A stretch of 7,165 nt of DNA from Crocinitomicaceae bacterium (GTDB lineage: Bacteria > Bacteroidota > Bacteroidia > Flavobacteriales_D > Crocinitomicaceae). Positions 6,032 through 7,165 of this stretch are shown piece by piece; position 1 is the first letter of the stretch; each line of letters starts with the position of its first letter. The translations under genes were made by a program, and so were the position numbers. The notes under the pieces are model-generated. The model was given only the letters and a program-made list of their open reading frames with translations. It made no database searches and was not told where the DNA came from. Location: assembly GCA_027084145.1 (NCBI GenBank), contig JALWLM010000134.1:1-7165 (forward strand), in the 5' to 3' direction.

Positions 6032-6646
6032 ATGAAAAAAGCGCAATTGAGCGGTTCGGCTAGAACGAACGTAGGGAAGAAGGACACTTCCGCACTAAGA
6101 AAAGAAGGAAGAGTTCCTTGTGTGCTTTATGGAAATGGAGATCAAATCCACTTTTCCGTAAGAGCAGTAGATCTTCAAAAGATTATTTTTTCTCCTGATG
6201 TCTATCAAATAGAGTTAGACATTGATGGAGGAAAAAAAGCAATGGCAATTATTCAGGAAAAACAAATGCATCCGGTAAAAGACACGCCTGTGCATGTTGA
6301 TTTCCTAGAGTTGTCAGATGATAAACCGGTAAAATTAAAGCTTCCGGTAAGAACAACAGGAATTGCTCCCGGAGTTGTTAATGGTGGTAAGCTAAGAACT
6401 CCTTACCGTATGTTAAAAGTAATGGGGCTCCCTGCTAATTTGCCTGACGCGGTTACTATTGACATCTCTAATTTAAAAATTGGTCAATCTATCCGTGTTT
6501 CTGATATTAATATCAATGGAGTTAAAATTTTAGAACCTGCTAATGCAGTTGTTATTGCTGTGAAGATGGCAAGAGGTGCTGTTTTATCCCCTGAAGAAGA
6601 AGCTGCAGCCGCAGCTGAAGCTGAAGCGGAAGAAGGAGGAGAGTAA
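6032..6646 (+). CDS. rplY: 50S ribosomal protein L25, long (Ctc/TL5) form
   Basis: L25 binds 5S rRNA in the large subunit. The 204-residue protein is the long two-domain form rather than the roughly 95-residue E. coli type. The N-terminal 5S-binding domain, about 1-92, contains LRKEGRVPCVLYG (22-34) and HPVKDTPVHVDFLEL (80-94). The C-terminal beta domain, about 97-180, includes LPVRTTGIAPGVVNGGKL and the VTIDISNLKIGQSI segment. A low-complexity acidic and alanine-rich tail, about 187-204, ends in EAEAEEGGE and is probably disordered. The gene is 12 bp after prs and followed by a strong terminator, so the two form an operon. The peptidyl-tRNA hydrolase gene that often follows in prs-ctc clusters is not next here. 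No Shine-Dalgarno is visible. Confidence 0.97.
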   Translation: MKKAQLSGSARTNVGKKDTSALRKEGRVPCVLYGNGDQIHFSVRAVDLQKIIFSPDVYQIELDIDGGKKAMAIIQEKQMHPVKDTPVHVDFLELSDDKPVKLKLPVRTTGIAPGVVNGGKLRTPYRMLKVMGLPANLPDAVTIDISNLKIGQSIRVSDININGVKILEPANAVVIAVKMARGAVLSPEEEAAAAAEAEAEEGGE

Positions 6647-6680
6647 AATTCAATCATTTGTTTAAAATAAAGACAAGTTT

Positions 6681-6712
6681 AAAAAAACAGGGCCTTTGCC
6701 CTGTTTTTTTTT
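6681..6712 (+). terminator. Rho-independent terminator of prs-rplY
   Basis: ACAGGGC (6687-6693) pairs perfectly with GCCCTGT (6698-6704) around a CTTT loop, followed by an unbroken T run to 6712. A run of seven A before the stem can extend it with A-T pairs and would also let it work on the opposite strand. It lies about 35 bp after the rplY stop. Confidence 0.92.
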
Positions 6713-6744
6713 ATCCTATACATTAAACACATTATATTTTTTTA

Positions 6745-6752
6745 TATATTTG
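6745..6752 (+). promoter_or_regulatory. Bacteroidota-type -7 box (TATATTTG) for the lipoprotein gene
   Basis: TATATTTG matches TAnnTTTG between the prs-rplY terminator and the lipoprotein ATG, 37 bp before the latter. The expected leader is about 30 nt. The surrounding sequence is nearly all A/T, which raises the chance of a random match, and no -33 element is seen. Confidence 0.5.
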
Positions 6753-6789
6753 GGCAACACACAACCATAACTTTAAACTTTAGAAATTT

Positions 6790-7165
6790 ATGTCACTAAC
6801 AAAATACTTGTACCCTTTCTTAATTTTCTTTTCCCTTTTGTCTTGCGATAGCAATGAGAAAAAAAAAGAAACTGCTAATAAAAAAGAAGAAATTGATGCT
6901 TCAAAAGTTCTAAACACTTCTTTAGACGGAAAAATTTTTAGCATTCCCTCTCCCGCTCAAACGTCTTTTTTAATCCGTTCTCTGGATTTAGATTTTACTC
7001 CTTCTATCTTAGCCGACGGAAATAACGTAGAGAATTTAGTAGATGAACATACGCAAGCACTAAACCTTGGCCTTTATGGTGCTGATTTAGGATATAGTTC
7101 CTTGTATGACAATAAAAAATATATCCTTAAATACCTTAAAATAGTTCAATCACTTACCTCTGAAC
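6790..7165 (+). CDS. Lipoprotein of unknown function, N-terminal part (3' end outside window)
   Basis: The frame starts at an ATG after a promoter box and stays open for 125 codons to the window edge. The first 19 residues (MSLTKYLYPFLIFFSLLSC) form a lipoprotein signal peptide: a Lys, a hydrophobic stretch and the lipobox LLSC, with Cys19 as the lipidated residue followed by Asp-Ser. A charged, Lys/Glu-rich spacer of about 20 residues (EKKKETANKKEE) tethers the rest. The folded part begins about residue 45 with GKIFSIPSPAQTSFLIRSL and contains ALNLGLYGADLGYSSLYD at about 97-114. I recall the pairing of IPSP and LNLGxYGADLxY from unnamed Bacteroidota proteins, but no function is known to me. 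It probably sits in the inner or outer membrane facing the periplasm, or is surface exposed. A nine-A tract lies in the spacer codons. The terminator upstream makes it transcriptionally separate from prs-rplY. Confidence 0.82.
   Translation, partial: MSLTKYLYPFLIFFSLLSCDSNEKKKETANKKEEIDASKVLNTSLDGKIFSIPSPAQTSFLIRSLDLDFTPSILADGNNVENLVDEHTQALNLGLYGADLGYSSLYDNKKYILKYLKIVQSLTSE

Noticed and set aside
6601..6616. Inverted repeat AGCTGC-AGCC-GCAGCT near the end of rplY
   Set aside because: It arises from Ala/Glu codons of the low-complexity tail and is not followed by a T run, so it is unlikely to be a terminator or operator.
1..7165. Defence island, mobile element, CRISPR array, tRNA or riboswitch
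   Set aside because: Reading both strands showed no direct-repeat arrays, transposase or integrase motifs, or tRNA-like cloverleaf; gene content is mainly housekeeping and evenly AT-rich.

Overview
The window is a 7.2 kb piece of an AT-rich bacterial chromosome, almost certainly from the Bacteroidota (Flavobacteriia-like). The grounds are the repeated TAnnTTTG promoter box, the general lack of Shine-Dalgarno sequences before start codons, A/T-biased codon use, and Bacteroidota-type protein families (a C-terminal amidohydrolase with a Lys-rich end, a secreted rhodanese with a short signal peptide ending AFSQ, and a lipoprotein with an LLSC lipobox). I see no mobile element, CRISPR array, tRNA or rRNA.

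Layout. (1) Bases 1-1540 run rightward: the 3' end of an imidazolonepropionase-like amidohydrolase, an Mn-type superoxide dismutase with its own promoter box and a strong terminator, then tadA (tRNA adenosine deaminase). (2) Bases 1542-4944 run leftward as one tightly packed four-gene cluster. In transcription order these are a secreted rhodanese, a DUF2064/TIGR04282-type glycosyltransferase (ATGA overlap), a small uncharacterised four-helix membrane protein (17-nt overlap) and uvrC (13-nt gap). uvrC meets tadA tail to tail with one base between the stops. (3) Bases 4945-5083 are a divergent intergenic region with a perfect TATCTTTG box facing each way and a short palindrome between them. (4) Bases 5084-6712 hold the prs-rplY operon (PRPP synthetase and ribosomal protein L25), closed by a strong terminator. 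(5) Bases 6713-7165 hold a promoter box and the first 125 codons of an unnamed lipoprotein that runs off the window.

Most of the window is housekeeping: oxidative defence, tRNA wobble modification, nucleotide excision repair, PRPP supply and the 5S rRNA-binding protein L25. The least explained part is the leftward cluster. It couples an envelope rhodanese, a nucleotide-sugar-type transferase and an unnamed membrane protein to a DNA-repair nuclease. I found no convincing new defence or mobile system. The best leads are that cluster, the unnamed membrane protein, the lipoprotein family and the divergent control region.
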